A DNA stretch of 64,000 bases from the NCBI RefSeq assembly GCF_051020975.1, contig NW_027478168.1:2170001-2234000 (forward strand). Direction: 5' to 3'. Source of the stretch: Osmia lignaria lignaria (taxonomy: Eukaryota > Arthropoda > Insecta > Hymenoptera > Megachilidae). Below, in pieces: positions 39,510-51,600 of the stretch. The position numbers and the translations under genes were made by a program. Within the stretch, counting starts at the first letter, position 1. Each line of letters opens with the position of its first letter. Below the pieces are notes generated by a model. That model had not been told where the DNA came from. It made no database searches and saw only the letters and a list, made by a program, of their open reading frames with translations.

Positions 39510-42169
39510 TTGCAGATTTATCTCAAGGGAAGGAGCCTAACGGAAATATTTCGAGATATTTCTTCTTCTTGTTGTTCTTCTTCTGCACAGCTAAGCTGGA
39601 AGTGGCATTTGCGGCTCGCACTAGTGCAGAGTTATCTCAAAGAAAGGGGCCACGGTGTTTCTGTATCCCTATTATGTTGGTGCGGCTTCGGAACTTTTAA
39701 ATATCTCGATATATCTCGAAAACTACGCATCTGATCATAAAATATCATAGAACATAAAAAGTAGGAAACTTAATTCTCTACAAAAAAGGTCTCTTAACAT
39801 TTTGCCATAGCTCGCTTCGTTTCCGAGATATTTGCAGATTTATCTCAAGGGAAGGGGCCTGACGGACATATTTCGAGATATTTCTTCTTCTTGTTGTTCT
39901 TCTTCTGCACAGCTAAGCTGGAAGTGGCATTTACAGCTCGCAATAGTGCAGAGTTATCTCAAAGAAAGGGGCCACGGTGTTTCTGTATCTCTATTATGTT
40001 GGTGCGGCTTCGGAACTTTTAAATATCTTGATATATCTCGAGAACTACGCATCTGATCAAAAAATATCATAGAACATAAAAAGTAAGAAACTTAATTCTC
40101 TACAAAAAAGGTCTCTTAACATTTTGCCATAGCTCGCTTGGTTTCCGAGATATTTGCAGATTTATCTCAAGGGAAGGGGCCTGACGGACATATTTCGAGA
40201 TATTTCTTCTCCTTGTTGTTCTTCTTCTGCACAGCTAAGCTGGAAGTGGCATTTGCGGCTCGCACTAGTGCAGAGTTATCTCAAAGAAAGGGGCCACGGT
40301 GTTTCTGTATCTCTATTATGTTGGTGCGGCTTCGGAACTTTTAAATATCTTGATATATCTCGAGAACTACGCATCTGATCAAAAAATATCGTAGAACATA
40401 AAAAGTAGGAAACTTAATTCTCTACAAATAAGGTCTCTTAACATTTTGCGATAGCTCGCTTGGTTTCCGAGATATTTGCAGATTTATCTCAAGGGAAGGG
40501 GCCTGACGGACATATTTCGAGATATTTCTTCTTCTTGTTGTTCTTCTTCTGCACAGCTAAGCTGGAAGTGGCATTTGCAGCTCGCAATAGTGCAGAGTTA
40601 CCTCAAAGAAAGGGGCCACGGTGTTTCTGTATCTCTATTATGTTGGTGCGGCTTCGGAACTTTTAAATATCTTGATATATCTCGAGAACTACGCATCTGA
40701 TCAAAAAATATCATAGAACATAAAAAGTAGAAAACTTAATTCTCTACAAAAAAGGTCTCTTAACATTTTGCCATAGCTCGCTTCGTTTCCGAGATATTTG
40801 CAGATTTATCTCAAGGGAAGGGGCCTGACGGACATATTTCGAGATATTTCTTCTTCTTGTTGTTCTTCTTCTGCACAGCTAAGCTGGAAGTGGCATTTGC
40901 AGCTCGCAATAGTGCAGAGTTACCTCAAAGAAAGGGGCCACGGTGTTTCTGTATCTCTATTATGTTGGTGCGGCTTCGGAACTTTTAAATATCTTGATAT
41001 ATCTCGAGAACTACGCATCTGATCAAAAAATATCATAGAACATAAAAAGTAGAAAACTTAATTCTCTACAAAAAAGGTCTCTTAACATTTTGCCATAGCT
41101 CGCTTCGTTTCCGAGATATTTGCAGATTTATCTCAAGGGAAGGGGCCTGACGGACATATTTCGAGATATTTCTTCTTCTTGTTGTTCTTCTTCTGCACAG
41201 CTAAGCTGGAAGTGGCATTTGCAGCGCGCAATAGTGCAGAGTTATCTCAAAGAAAGGGGCCACGGTGTTTCTGTATCTCTATTATGTTGGTGCGGCTTCG
41301 GAACTTTTAAATATCTTGATATATCTCGAGAACTACGCATCTGTTCAAAAAATATCATAGAACATAAAAAGTAGGAAACCTAATTTTCTACAAAAAAGGT
41401 CTCTTAACATTTTGCCGTAGCTCACTTCGTTTCCGAGATATTTGCAGATTTATCTCAAGGGAAGGGGCCTGACGGACATATTTCGAGATATTTCTTCTTC
41501 TTGTTGTTCTTCTTCTGCACAGCTAAGCTGGAAGTGGCATTTGCTGCGCACAATAGTGCAGAGTTATCTCAAAGAAAGGGGCCACGGTGTTTCTGTATCT
41601 CTATTATGTTGGTGCGGCTTCGGAACTTTTAAATATCTTGATATATCTCGAGAACTACGCATCTGATCAAAAAATATCATAGAACATAAAAAGTAGGAAA
41701 CTTAATTCTCTACAAAAAAGGTCTCTCAACATTTTCCCATAACTGGCATCGTTTCCGAGATATTTGCAGATTTAGCTCAAGGGAAGGGGCCTGACGGACA
41801 TATTCCGAGATATTTCTTCTTCTTGTTGTTCCTCTTCTGCACAGCTAAGCTGGAAGTGGCATTTGCAGGTCGCAATAGTGCAGAGTTATCTCAAAGAAAG
41901 GGGCCACGGTGTTTCTGTATCTCTATTATGTTGGTGCGGCTTCGGAACTTTTAAATATCTCGATATATCTCGAAAACTACGCTTCTGATCAAAAAATATC
42001 AGAGAACGTAAATTGTAGGAAACTTAATTCTCTACAAAAAAGGTCTCTGAACATTTTGCCATAGGTCGCTTCGTTTCCGAGATATTTGCAGATTTATCTC
42101 AAGGGAAGGAGCCTAACGGAAATATTTCGAGATATTTCTTCTTCTTGTTGTTCTTCTTCTGCACAGCTA
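39510..42169 (+). repeat. Left part of HOR zone 2, M123-M131 (5-prime)
   Basis: M123 has GGAGCCTAACGGAAATA and is preceded by GTCTCTGAAC and ATAGGTCGC; all recur at M131, eight monomers later. M125 (TTCTCCTTGTTG) and M126 (f) recur as M139 and M140. M127 is an extra f-like copy. M128 and M129 are subtype l (GCAGCGCGCAATAG, then GCTGCGCACAATAG) and recur as M141 and M142. M130 is e preceded by CCCATAACTGGC. Confidence 0.85.
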
Positions 42170-42409
42170 AGCTGGAAGTGGCATTTGCGGCTCGCACTAG
42201 TGCAGAGTTATCTCAAAGAAAGGGGCCACGGTGTTTCTGTATCCCTATTATGTTGGTGCGGCTTCGGAACTTTTAAATATCTCGATATATCTCGAAAACT
42301 ACGCATCTGATCAAAAAATATCATAGAACATAAAAAGTAGGAAACTTAATTCTCTACAAAAAAGGTCTCTTAACATTTTGCCATAGCTCGCTTCGTTTCC
42401 GAGATATTT

Positions 42410-42435
42410 GCAGATTTATCTCAAGGGAAGGGGCC
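42410..42435 (+). repeat. Internal direct repeat, copy 1 (monomer 3-28)
   Basis: A 26-bp segment starting GCAGA, then TTATCTCAA, and ending AAGGGGCC. It matches 42524-42549 at 23 of 26 positions with no gap, 114 bp apart. Present in nearly every monomer, which suggests the 322-bp unit arose partly by internal duplication. Confidence 0.85.
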
Positions 42436-42446
42436 TGACGGACATA

Positions 42447-42457
42447 TTTCGAGATAT
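42447..42457 (+). repeat. Inverted repeat, left arm TTTCGAGATAT
   Basis: Eleven bases that are the exact reverse complement of 42609-42619 (ATATCTCGAAA), with 151 bp between the arms. The A haplotype changes the right arm to ATATCTCGAGA, which shortens the match to nine bases. A related forward motif, CGAGATATTT, spans each monomer junction 50 bp upstream. Confidence 0.8.
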
Positions 42458-42483
42458 TTCTTCTTCTTGTTGTTCTTCTTCTG
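42457..42483 (+). repeat. TTC-rich pyrimidine tract
   Basis: A run of TTC triplets interrupted by TTGTTG and followed by TGCACAG. It occurs once per monomer, so almost 200 times in the window, with little length variation despite its microsatellite-like make-up. Point variants (TTCCTC, TTCCCC, TTCTTCCTC) mark subtypes e, d and j. Confidence 0.85.
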
Positions 42484-42523
42484 CACAGCTAAGCTGGAAG
42501 TGGCATTTGCGGCTCGCACTAGT

Positions 42524-42549
42524 GCAGAGTTATCTCAAAGAAAGGGGCC
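42524..42549 (+). repeat. Internal direct repeat, copy 2 (monomer 117-142)
   Basis: Second copy of the internal 26-bp repeat: GCAGAG, TTATCTCAA, AGAAAGGGGCC. It sits in one of the least variable stretches of the monomer. The main variants are TTACCTCAA (f) and TTATCGCAA (b). Confidence 0.85.
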
Positions 42550-42608
42550 ACGGTGTTTCTGTATCTCTATTATGTTGGTGCGGCTTCGGAACTTTTAAAT
42601 ATCTCGAT

Positions 42609-42619
42609 ATATCTCGAAA
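42609..42619 (-). repeat. Inverted repeat, right arm ATATCTCGAAA
   Basis: Right arm of the 11-bp inverted repeat. It overlaps two tandem decamers, AAATATCTCG and ATATATCTCG, at monomer positions 190-209. The arrangement could mark a protein-binding dyad; no known binding site is recognised. Confidence 0.75.
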
Positions 42620-45600
42620 ACTACGCTTCTGATCAAAAAATATCATAGAACGTAAATTGTAGGAAACATTATTCTCTACAAAAAAGGTCTCTTAACATTT
42701 TGCCATAGCTCGCTTCGTTTCCGAGATATTTGCAGATTCATCTCAAGGGAAGGGGTCTGACGGACATATTTCGAGATATTTCTTCTTCTTGTTGTTCTTC
42801 TTCTGCACAGCTAAGCTCGAAGCGGCATTTGCAGCTCGCAATAGTGCAGAGTTATCTCGAAGAAAGAGGCCACGGTGTTTCTGTACCTCTATTATGTTGG
42901 TGCATCTTCGGAACTTTTAAATATCTTGATATATCTCGAGAACTACGCATCTGATCAAAAAATATCATCGAACATAAAAAGTAGGAAACTTAATTCTCTA
43001 CAAAAAAGGTCTCTTAACATTTTGCCATAGCTCGCTTCGTTTCCGAGATATTTGCAGATTTATCTCAAGGGAAGTGGCCTGACGGACATATTTCGAGATA
43101 TTTCTTCTTCTTGTTGTTCTTGTTCTGCACAGCTAAGCTGGAAGTGGCATTTGCAGCTCGCAATAGTGCAGAGTTATCCCAAAGAAAGGGGCCACGGTGT
43201 TTCTGTATCTCTATTATGTTGGTGCGGCTTCGGAACTTTTAAATATCTTGATATATCTCGAGAACTACGCATCTGATCAAAAAATATCATACTACATAAA
43301 AAGTAGGAAACTTAATTCTCTACAAGAAAGGTCTCTAAACATTTTGCCATAGCTCGCTTCGTTTCCGAGATATTTGCAGATTTATCTCAAGGGAAGGGCC
43401 CTGACGGACATATTTCGAGATATTTCTTCTTCTTGTTGTTCTTCTTCTGCACAGCGAAGCTGGAAGTGGCATTTGCGGCTCGCACTAGTGCAGAGTTATC
43501 TCAAAGAAAGGGGCCACGGTGTTTCTGTATCTCTATTATGTTGGTGCGGCTTCGGAACTTTTAAATATCTCGATATATCTCGAAAACTACGCTTCTGATC
43601 AAAAAATATCATACAACATAAAAAGTAGAAAACTTAATTCTCTACAAAAAAGGTCTCTTAACATTTTGCCATAGCTCGCTTCGTTTCCGAGATATTTGCA
43701 GATTTATCTCAAGGGAAGGGGCCTAACGGACATATTTCGAGATATTTCTTCTTCTTGTTGTTCTTCTTCTGCACAGCTAAACTGGAAGTGGCATTTCCAG
43801 CTCGCAATAGTGCAGAGTTATCTCAAAGAAAGGGGCCACGGTGTTTCTGTATCTCTATTATGTTGGTGCGGTTTCGGAACTTTTAAATATCTTGATATAT
43901 CTCGAGAACTACGCATCTGATCAAAAAATATCATAGAACATAAAAAGTAGGAAACTTAATTCTCTACAAAAAAGGTCTCTTAACATTTTGCCATAGCTCG
44001 CTTCGTTTCCGAGATATTTGCAGATTTATCTCAAGGGAAGGGGCCTGACGGACATATTTCGAGATATTTCTTCTTCTTGTTGTTCTTCTTCTGCACAGCT
44101 GAGCTGGAAGTGGCATTTGCAGGTCGCAATAGTGCAGAGTTATCTCAAAGAAAGGGGCCACGGTGTTTCTGTATCTCTATTATGTTGGTGCGGCTTCGGA
44201 ACTTTTAAATATCTCGATATATCTCGAAAACTACGCTTCTGATCAAAAAATATCATAGAACATAAATTGTAGAAAACATAATTCTCTACAAAAAAGGTCT
44301 GTTAACATTTTGCCAGAGCTCGCTTCGTTTCCGAGATATTTGCAGATATATCTCAAGGGAAGGGGCCTGACGGACATATTTCGAGATATTTCTTCTTCTT
44401 GTTGTTCTTCTTCTGCACAGCTAAGCTGGAAGTGGCATTTACAGCTCGCAATAGTGCAGAGTTATCTCAAAGAAAGGGGCCACGGTGTTTCTGTATCTCT
44501 ATTATGTTGGTGCGGCTTCGGAACTTTTAAATATCTTGATATATCTCGAGAACTACGCATCTGATCGAAAAATATCATAGAACATAAAAAGTAAGAAACT
44601 TAATTCTCTACAAAAAAGGTCTCTTAACATTTTGCCATAGCTCGCTTGGTTTCCGAGATATTTGCAGATTTATCTCAAGGGAAGGGGCCTGACGGACATA
44701 TTTCGAGATATTTCTTCTCCTTGTTGTTCTTCTTCTGCACAGCTAAGCTGGAAGTGGCATTTGCGGCTCGCACTAGTGCAGAGTTATCTCAAAGAAAGGG
44801 GCCACGGTGTTTCTGTATCTCTATTATGTTGGTGCGGCTTCGGAACTTTTAAATATCTTGATATATCTCGAGAACTACGCATCTGATCAAAAAATATCGT
44901 AGAACATAAAAAGTAGGAAACTTAATTCTCTACAAATAAGGTCTCTTAACATTTTGCGATAGCTCGCTTGGTTTCCGAGATATTTGCAGATTTATCTCAA
45001 GGGAAGGGGCCTGACGGACATATTTCGAGATATTTCTTCTTCTTGTTGTTCTTCTTCTGCACAGCTAAGCTGGAAGTGGCATTTGCAGCTCGCAATAGTG
45101 CAGAGTTACCTCAAAGAAAGGGGCCACGGTGTTTCTGTATCTCTATTATGTTGGTGCGGCTTCGGAACTTTTAAATATCTTGATATATCTCGAGAACTAC
45201 GCATCTGATCAAAAAATATCATAGAACATAAAAAGTAGAAAACTTAATTCTCTACAAAAAAGGTCTCTTAACATTTTGCCATAGCTCGCTTCGTTTCCGA
45301 GATATTTGCAGATTTATCTCAAGGGAAGGGGCCTGACGGACATATTTCGAGATATTTCTTCTTCTTGTTGTTCTTCTTCTGCACAGCTAAGCTGGAAGTG
45401 GCATTTGCAGCGCGCAATAGTGCAGAGTTATCTCAAAGAAAGGGGCCACGGTGTTTCTGTATCTCTATTATGTTGGTGCGGCTTCGGAACTTTTAAATAT
45501 CTTGATATATCTCGAGAACTACGCATCTGTTCAAAAAATATCATAGAACATAAAAAGTAGGAAACCTAATTTTCTACAAAAAAGGTCTCTTAACATTTTG

Positions 45601-48600
45601 CCGTAGCTCACTTCGTTTCCGAGATATTTGCAGATTTATCTCAAGGGAAGGGGCCTGACGGACATATTTCGAGATATTTCTTCTTCTTGTTGTTCTTCTT
45701 CTGCACAGCTAAGCTGGAAGTGGCATTTGCTGCGCACAATAGTGCAGAGTTATCTCAAAGAAAGGGGCCACGGTGTTTCTGTATCTCTATTATGTTGGTG
45801 CGGCTTCGGAACTTTTAAATATCTTGATATATCTCGAGAACTACGCATCTGATCAAAAAATATCATAGAACATAAAAAGTAGGAAACTCAATTCCCTACA
45901 AAAAAGGTCTCTTAACATTTTCCCATAACTGGCATCGTTTCCGAGATATTTGCAGATTTAGCTCAAGGGAAGGGGCCTGACGGACATATTTCGAAATATT
46001 TTTTATTCTTGTTGTTCTTCTTCTGCACAGCTAAGCTGGAAGTGGCATTTGCAGCTCGCAACAGTGCAGAGTTATCTCAAAGAAAGGGGCCACGGTGTTT
46101 CTGTATCTCTATTATGTTGGTGCGGCTTCGGAACTTTTAAATATCTCGATATATCTCGAAAACTACGCTTCTGATCAAAAAATATCAGAGAACGTAAATT
46201 GTAGGAAACATAATTCTCTACAAAAAAGGTCTCTTAACATTTTGCCGTAGCTCGCTTCGTTTCCGAGATATTTGCAGATTTATCTCAAGGGAAGGGGCCT
46301 GACGGACATATTTCGAAATATTTTTTATTCTTGTTGTTCTTCTTCTGCACAGCTAAGCTGGAAGTGGCATTTGCAGCTCGCAATAGTGCAGAGTTATCTC
46401 AAAGAAAGGGGCCACGGTGTTTCTGTATCTCTATTATGTTGGTGCGGCTTCGGAACGTTTAAATATCTTGATATATCTCGAGAACTACGCATCTGATCAA
46501 AAAATACCATAGAACATAAAAAGTAGGAAACCTAATTTTCTACAAAAAAGGTCTCTTAACATTTTGCCGTAGCTCGCTTCGTTTCCGAGATATTTGCAGA
46601 TTTATCTCAAGGGAAGGGGCCTGACGGACATATTTCGAGATATTTCTTCTTCTTGTTGTTCTTCTTCTGCACAGCTAAACTGGAAGTGGCATTTCCAGCT
46701 CGCAATCGTGCAGAGTTATCTCAAAGAGAGGGGCCACGGTGTTTCTGTATCTCTATTATGTTGGTGCGGCTTCGGAACTTTTAAATATCTTGATATATCT
46801 CGAGAACTACGCCTCTGATCGAAAAATATCATAGAACATAAAAAGTAGCAAACTTAATTCTCTACAAAAAAGGTCTCTTAACATTTTGCCATAGCTCGCT
46901 TCGTTTCCGAGATATTTGCAGATTTATCTCAAGGGAAGGGGCCTGACGGACATATTTCGAGATATTTCTTCTTCTTGTTGTTCTTCTTCTGCACAGCTAA
47001 GCTGGAAGTGGCATTTGCAGCTCGCAATAGTGCAGAGTTATCGCAAAGAAAGGGGCCACGGTGTTTCTGTATCTCTATTATGTTGGTGCGGCTTCGGAAC
47101 TTTTAAATATCTTGATATATCTCGAGAACTACGCATCTGATCAAAAAATATCATAGAACATAAAAAGTAGGAAACCTAATTTTCTACAAAAAAGGTCTCT
47201 TAACATTTTGCCGTAGCTCGCTTCGTTTCCGAGATATTTGCAGATTTATCTCAAGGGAAGGGGCCTGACGGACATATTTCGAAATATTTCTTATTCTTGT
47301 TGTTCTTCTTCTGCACAGCTAAGCTGGAAGTGGCATTTGCTGCGCACAATAGTGCAGAGTTATCTCAAAGAAAGGGGCCACGGTGTTTCTGTATCTCTAT
47401 TATGTTGGTGCGGCTTCGGAACTTTTAAATATCTTGATATATCTCGAGAACTACGCATCTGATCAAAAAATATCATAGAACATAAAAAGTAGAAAACATA
47501 ATTCTCTACAAAAAAGGTCTCTTAACATTTTGCCATAGCTCGCTTCGTTTCCGAGATATTTGCAGATTTATCTCAAGGGAAGGGGCCTGACGGACATATT
47601 TCGAGATATTTCTTCTTCTTGTTGTTCTTCTTCTGCACAGCTAAGCTGGAAGTGGCATTTGCAGCGCGCAATAGTGCAGAGTTATCTCAAAGAAAGGGGC
47701 CACGGTGTTTCTGTATCTCTACTATGTTGGTGCGGCTTCGGAACTTTTAAATATCTTGATATATCTCGAGAACTACGCATCTGATCAAAAAATATCATAG
47801 AACATAAAAAGTAGAAAACATAATTCTCTACAAAAAAGGTCTCTTAACATTTTGCCATAGCTCGCTTCGTTTCCGAGATATTTGCAGATTTATCTCAAGG
47901 GAAGGGGCCTGACGGACATATTTCGAGATATTTCTTCTTCTTGTTGTTCTTCTTCTGCACAGCTAAGCTGGAAGTGGCATTTGCAGCGCGCAATAGTGCA
48001 GAGTTATCTCAAAGAAAGGGGCCACGGTGTTTCTGTATCTCTACTATGTTGGTGCGGCTTCGGAACTTTTAAATATCTCGATATATCTCGAGAACTACGC
48101 ATCTGTTCAAAAAATATCATAGAACATAAAAAGTAGGAAACCTAATTTTCTACAAAAAAGGTCTCTTAACATTTTGCCGTAGCTCACTTCGTTTCCGAGA
48201 TATTTGCAGATTTATCTCAAGGGAAGGGGCCTGACGGACATATTTCGAGATATTTCTTCTTCTTGTTGTTCTTCTTCTGCACAGCTAAGCTGGAAGTGGC
48301 ATTTGCTGCGCACAATAGTGCAGAGTTATCTCAAAGAAAGGGGCCACGGTGTTTCTGTATCTCTATTATGTTGGTGCGGCTTCGGAACTTTTAAATATCT
48401 TGATATATCTCGAGAACTACGCATCTGATCAAAAAATATCATAGAACATAAAAAGTAGGAAACTTAATTCTCTACAAAAAAGGTCTCTCAACATTTTCCC
48501 ATAACTGGCATCGTTTCCGAGATATTTGCAGATTTAGCTCAAGGGAAGGGGCCTGACGGACATATTCCGAGATATTTCTTCTTCTTGTTGTTCCTCTTCT

Positions 48601-48609
48601 GCACAGCTA

Positions 48610-51600
48610 AGCTGGAAGTGGCATTTGCGGCTCGCACTAGTGCAGAGTTATCTCAAAGAAAGGGGCCACGGTGTTTCTGTATCCCTATTATGTTGGTGCG
48701 GCTTCGGAACTTTTAAATATCTCGATATATCTCGAAAACTACGCATCTGATCAAAAAATATCATAGAACATAAAAAGTAGGAAACTTAATTCTCTACAAA
48801 AAAGGTCTCTTAACATTTTGCCATAGCTCGCTTCGTTTCCGAGATATTTGCAGATTTATCTCAAGGGAAGGGGCCTGACGGACATATTTCGAGATATTTC
48901 TTCTTCTTGTTGTTCTTCTTCTGCACAGCTAAGCTGGAAGTGGCATTTGCGGCTCGCACTAGTGCAGAGTTATCTCAAAGAAAGGGGCCACGGTGTTTCT
49001 GTATCTCTATTATGTTGGTGCGGCTTCGGAACTTTTAAATATCTCGATATATCTCGAAAACTACGCTTCTGATCAAAAAATATCATAGAACGTAAATTGT
49101 AGGAAACATTATTCTCTACAAAAAAGGTCTCTTAACATTTTGCCATAGCTCGCTTCGTTTCCGAGATATTTGCAGATTCATCTCAAGGGAAGGGGTCTGA
49201 CGGACATATTTCGAGATATTTCTTCTTCTTGTTGTTCTTCTTCTGCACAGCTAAGCTCGAAGCGGCATTTGCAGCTCGCAATAGTGCAGAGTTATCTCGA
49301 AGAAAGAGGCCACGGTGTTTCTGTACCTCTATTATGTTGGTGCATCTTCGGAACTTTTAAATATCTTGATATATCTCGAGAACTACGCATCTGATCAAAA
49401 AATATCATCGAACATAAAAAGTAGGAAACTTAATTCTCTACAAAAAAGGTCTCTTAACATTTTGCCATAGCTCGCTTCGTTTCCGAGATATTTGCAGATT
49501 TATCTCAAGGGAAGTGGCCTGACGGACATATTTCGAGATATTTCTTCTTCTTGTTGTTCTTGTTCTGCACAGCTAAGCTGGAAGTGGCATTTGCAGCTCG
49601 CAATAGTGCAGAGTTATCCCAAAGAAAGGGGCCACGGTGTTTCTGTATCTCTATTATGTTGGTGCGGCTTCGGAACTTTTAAATATCTTGATATATCTCG
49701 AGAACTACGCATCTGATCAAAAAATATCATACTACATAAAAAGTAGGAAACTTAATTCTCTACAAGAAAGGTCTCTAAACATTTTGCCATAGCTCGCTTC
49801 GTTTCCGAGATATTTGCAGATTTATCTCAAGGGAAGGGCCCTGACGGACATATTTCGAGATATTTCTTCTTCTTGTTGTTCTTCTTCTGCACAGCGAAGC
49901 TGGAAGTGGCATTTGCGGCTCGCACTAGTGCAGAGTTATCTCAAAGAAAGGGGCCACGGTGTTTCTGTATCTCTATTATGTTGGTGCGGCTTCGGAACTT
50001 TTAAATATCTCGATATATCTCGAAAACTACGCTTCTGATCAAAAAATATCATACAACATAAAAAGTAGAAAACTTAATTCTCTACAAAAAAGGTCTCTTA
50101 ACATTTTGCCATAGCTCGCTTCGTTTCCGAGATATTTGCAGATTTATCTCAAGGGAAGGGGCCTAACGGACATATTTCGAGATATTTCTTCTTCTTGTTG
50201 TTCTTCTTCTGCACAGCTAAACTGGAAGTGGCATTTCCAGCTCGCAATAGTGCAGAGTTATCTCAAAGAAAGGGGCCACGGTGTTTCTGTATCTCTATTA
50301 TGTTGGTGCGGTTTCGGAACTTTTAAATATCTTGATATATCTCGAGAACTACGCATCTGATCAAAAAATATCATAGAACATAAAAAGTAGGAAACTTAAT
50401 TCTCTACAAAAAAGGTCTCTTAACATTTTGCCATAGCTCGCTTCGTTTCCGAGATATTTGCAGATTTATCTCAAGGGAAGGGGCCTGACGGACATATTTC
50501 GAGATATTTCTTCTTCTTGTTGTTCTTCTTCTGCACAGCTGAGCTGGAAGTGGCATTTGCAGGTCGCAATAGTGCAGAGTTATCTCAAAGAAAGGGGCCA
50601 CGGTGTTTCTGTATCTCTATTATGTTGGTGCGGCTTCGGAACTTTTAAATATCTCGATATATCTCGAAAACTACGCTTCTGATCAAAAAATATCATAGAA
50701 CATAAATTGTAGAAAACATAATTCTCTACAAAAAAGGTCTGTTAACATTTTGCCAGAGCTCGCTTCGTTTCCGAGATATTTGCAGATATATCTCAAGGGA
50801 AGGGGCCTGACGGACATATTTCGAGATATTTCTTCTTCTTGTTGTTCTTCTTCTGCACAGCTAAGCTGGAAGTGGCATTTACAGCTCGCAATAGTGCAGA
50901 GTTATCTCAAAGAAAGGGGCCACGGTGTTTCTGTATCTCTATTATATTGGTGCGGCTTCGGAACTTTTAAATATCTTGATATATCTCGAGAACTACGCAT
51001 CTGATCGAAAAATATCATAGAACATAAAAAGTAAGAAACTTAATTCTCTACAAAAAAGGTCTCTTAACATTTTGCCATAGCTCGCTTGGTTTCCGAGATA
51101 TTTGCAGATTTATCTCAAGGGAAGGGGCCTGACGGACATATTTCGAGATATTTCTTCTCCTTGTTGTTCTTCTTCTGCACAGCTAAGCTGGAAGTGGCAT
51201 TTGCGGCTCGCACTAGTGCAGAGTTATCTCAAAGAAAGGGGCCACGGTGTTTCTGTATCTCTATTATGTTGGTGCGGCTTCGGAACTTTTAAATATCTTG
51301 ATATATCTCGAGAACTACGCATCTGATCAAAAAATATCGTAGAACATAAAAAGTAGGAAACTTAATTCTCTACAAATAAGGTCTCTTAACATTTTGCGAT
51401 AGCTCGCTTGGTTTCCGAGATATTTGCAGATTTATCTCAAGGGAAGGGGCCTGACGGACATATTTCGAGATATTTCTTCTTCTTGTTGTTCTTCTTCTGC
51501 ACAGCTAAGCTGGAAGTGGCATTTGCAGCTCGCAATAGTGCAGAGTTACCTCAAAGAAAGGGGCCACGGTGTTTCTGTATCTCTATTATGTTGGTGCGGC

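Larger units (their letters stand above)
42408..42729 (+). repeat. Reference monomer M132, B-type 3-prime haplotype
   Basis: A complete representative monomer used here to place internal elements. In order: direct-repeat copy 1 (3-28), first inverted motif (40-50), pyrimidine tract (50-76), variable box (97-112), direct-repeat copy 2 (117-142), tandem decamers with the reverse motif (190-209), TGATCA (223-228), A6 tracts (228-233 and 273-278), and CGTTTCCGAGATATTT spanning the junction to the next monomer. B-haplotype marks are CTCGAT, CTCGAAAAC, GCTTCTG and AAATTGTAGG. Confidence 0.9.
42170..48609 (+). repeat. Twenty-monomer HOR, copy 1, M131 (3-prime) to M151 (5-prime)
   Basis: This 6440-bp block contains rare monomers M133 (GATTCATCTC, GGGGTCTGAC, GGTGCATCTTC), M134 (TTCTTGTTCTGC, CATACTACATAAA), M135 (GGGCCCTGAC, CAGCGAAGC), M136 (TTTCCAGCTCGC), M137 (CAGCTGAGC, GCAGGTCGC), M138 (TGCCAGAGCTCGC), M139-M142, hybrid M143 and M144-M150. 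Almost all reappear 6440 bp downstream up to M143/M163. M147-M150 reappear at +5474 bp. Boundaries are known to about 35 bp on the left. Confidence 0.9.

Noticed and set aside
42408..42729. CENP-B box
   Set aside because: TTCGTTTCCGAGA and TTCGGAACTTTTAAA start like the motif but lack the required A and CGGG positions.
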